Shown: piece by piece, positions 63,991 to 64,000 of the stretch
Layout: each line of letters opens with the position of its first letter
How positions within the stretch are numbered: the stretch's first letter is position 1
NCBI RefSeq assembly: GCF_949987515.2
Contig: NW_027192673.1
Coordinates: 26,001-90,000 of the forward strand
Direction: 5' to 3'
Length of the DNA: 64,000 bases
From: Delphinus delphis
Lineage: Eukaryota; Chordata; Mammalia; Artiodactyla; Delphinidae
Position numbers and translations under genes: made by a program
Notes under the pieces: generated by a model
Seen by the model: only the letters and a program-made list of their open reading frames with translations
Told to the model about the DNA's origin: nothing
Databases searched by the model: none

Positions 63991-64000
63991 TCCTAACCCG

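Larger units (their letters stand above)
1..64000. repeat. 168-bp telomere-derived satellite array, about 381 monomers
   Basis: The same 168-bp unit repeats head to tail from the first to the last base, always in one orientation, with no unique sequence between copies. Unit starts at GCCGTA fall at 120, 288 and so on to 63716, which is 379 periods after subtracting 76 deleted bases. Copies differ from the consensus at a few positions each. The consensus is about 62% GC, with C about 50% and G about 12% on the + strand, and has 13 CpG. In one fixed register the unit is 28 CCCTAA-like hexamers, so I infer origin from TTAGGG telomere repeats. No gene, tRNA, rRNA or transposon was seen anywhere in it. 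Subtelomeric or centromeric satellite is the likely class; the sequence alone does not decide which. Confidence 0.97.

Noticed and set aside
1..64000. A true telomere end
   Set aside because: Runs of perfect CCCTAA never exceed two or three hexamers, and the array has a fixed 168-bp period with diverged hexamers at fixed places.
1..64000. CRISPR array
   Set aside because: The repeats are contiguous and 168 bp long; no unique spacers separate them.
1..64000. rRNA, tRNA or other RNA genes, transposon ends, target-site duplications
   Set aside because: Scanning the whole window showed only the satellite. I saw no cloverleaf-like segments, inverted terminal repeats, poly-A tails or unique insertions.
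1..64000. Possible assembly artefact or simulated sequence
   Set aside because: Copies differ by many private substitutions, and duplications carry independent later changes, as expected of real satellite DNA. Copy number and the exact order of near-identical blocks still depend on assembly quality.

Overview
The whole 64,000-base window is one uninterrupted tandem satellite array. I find no protein-coding gene, RNA gene, transposon, CRISPR array, promoter or unique sequence. The monomer is 168 bp (16 x 10.5 bp, 56 codons) and about 381 copies fit in the window. Unit starts, taken at the GCCGTA that follows AAGCGTT, can be followed from 120 to 63716, exactly 379 periods.

The monomer is not random sequence. 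Read in one fixed register it is 28 successive hexamers that are all versions of CCCTAA, the complement of the telomere repeat TTAGGG. Seven of the 28 are exact CCCTAA and another nine differ at one base. Nine consecutive hexamers (5-13) begin with CCC and form a telomere-like core. The array is therefore best described as a higher-order satellite grown out of degenerate telomere repeats, or modelled on them. It is always in the same orientation: C-rich strand on +, about 50% C and 12% G in the consensus. This points to a eukaryote with TTAGGG-type telomeres, and to a subtelomeric or centromeric/heterochromatic location. Vertebrates, filamentous fungi and many protists use that motif, so I cannot name the organism. 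Pure telomere repeat is absent.

Layout by shared variants and indels: 1-5.3 kb, mixed monomers with a 3-unit tandem repeat at about 3.8-4.8 kb; 5.3-6.3 kb, a second 3-unit tandem repeat; 6.1-9.97 kb, 23 units; 9.97-20.04 kb, two successive 30-unit (5,039 bp) segments with an internal variant block recurring every 15 units; 20.05-23.07 kb, 18 units; 23.07-30.78 kb, a segment whose left part recurs at 42.0-45.7 kb; 30.78-40.83 kb, 60 units with nested 20-, 7- and 5-unit duplications; 40.83-47.55 kb, 40 units; 47.8-56.4 kb, a 26-unit (4.36 kb) near-tandem duplication carrying a two-unit conversion-like patch; 56.4-64.0 kb, further mixed monomers.

Very long open frames run through the array on both strands, up to about 11 kb. 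They exist because the unit length is a multiple of three and CCCTAA-type hexamers lack stops in two + frames and one - frame. The consensus has no ATG on either strand, so I do not annotate these frames as genes. The interest of the window lies in its repeat architecture: hexamer register, quantised deletions, linked variant blocks used as duplication markers, a G-quadruplex-capable core in nearly every unit, and telomere-protein-like sites at satellite density.
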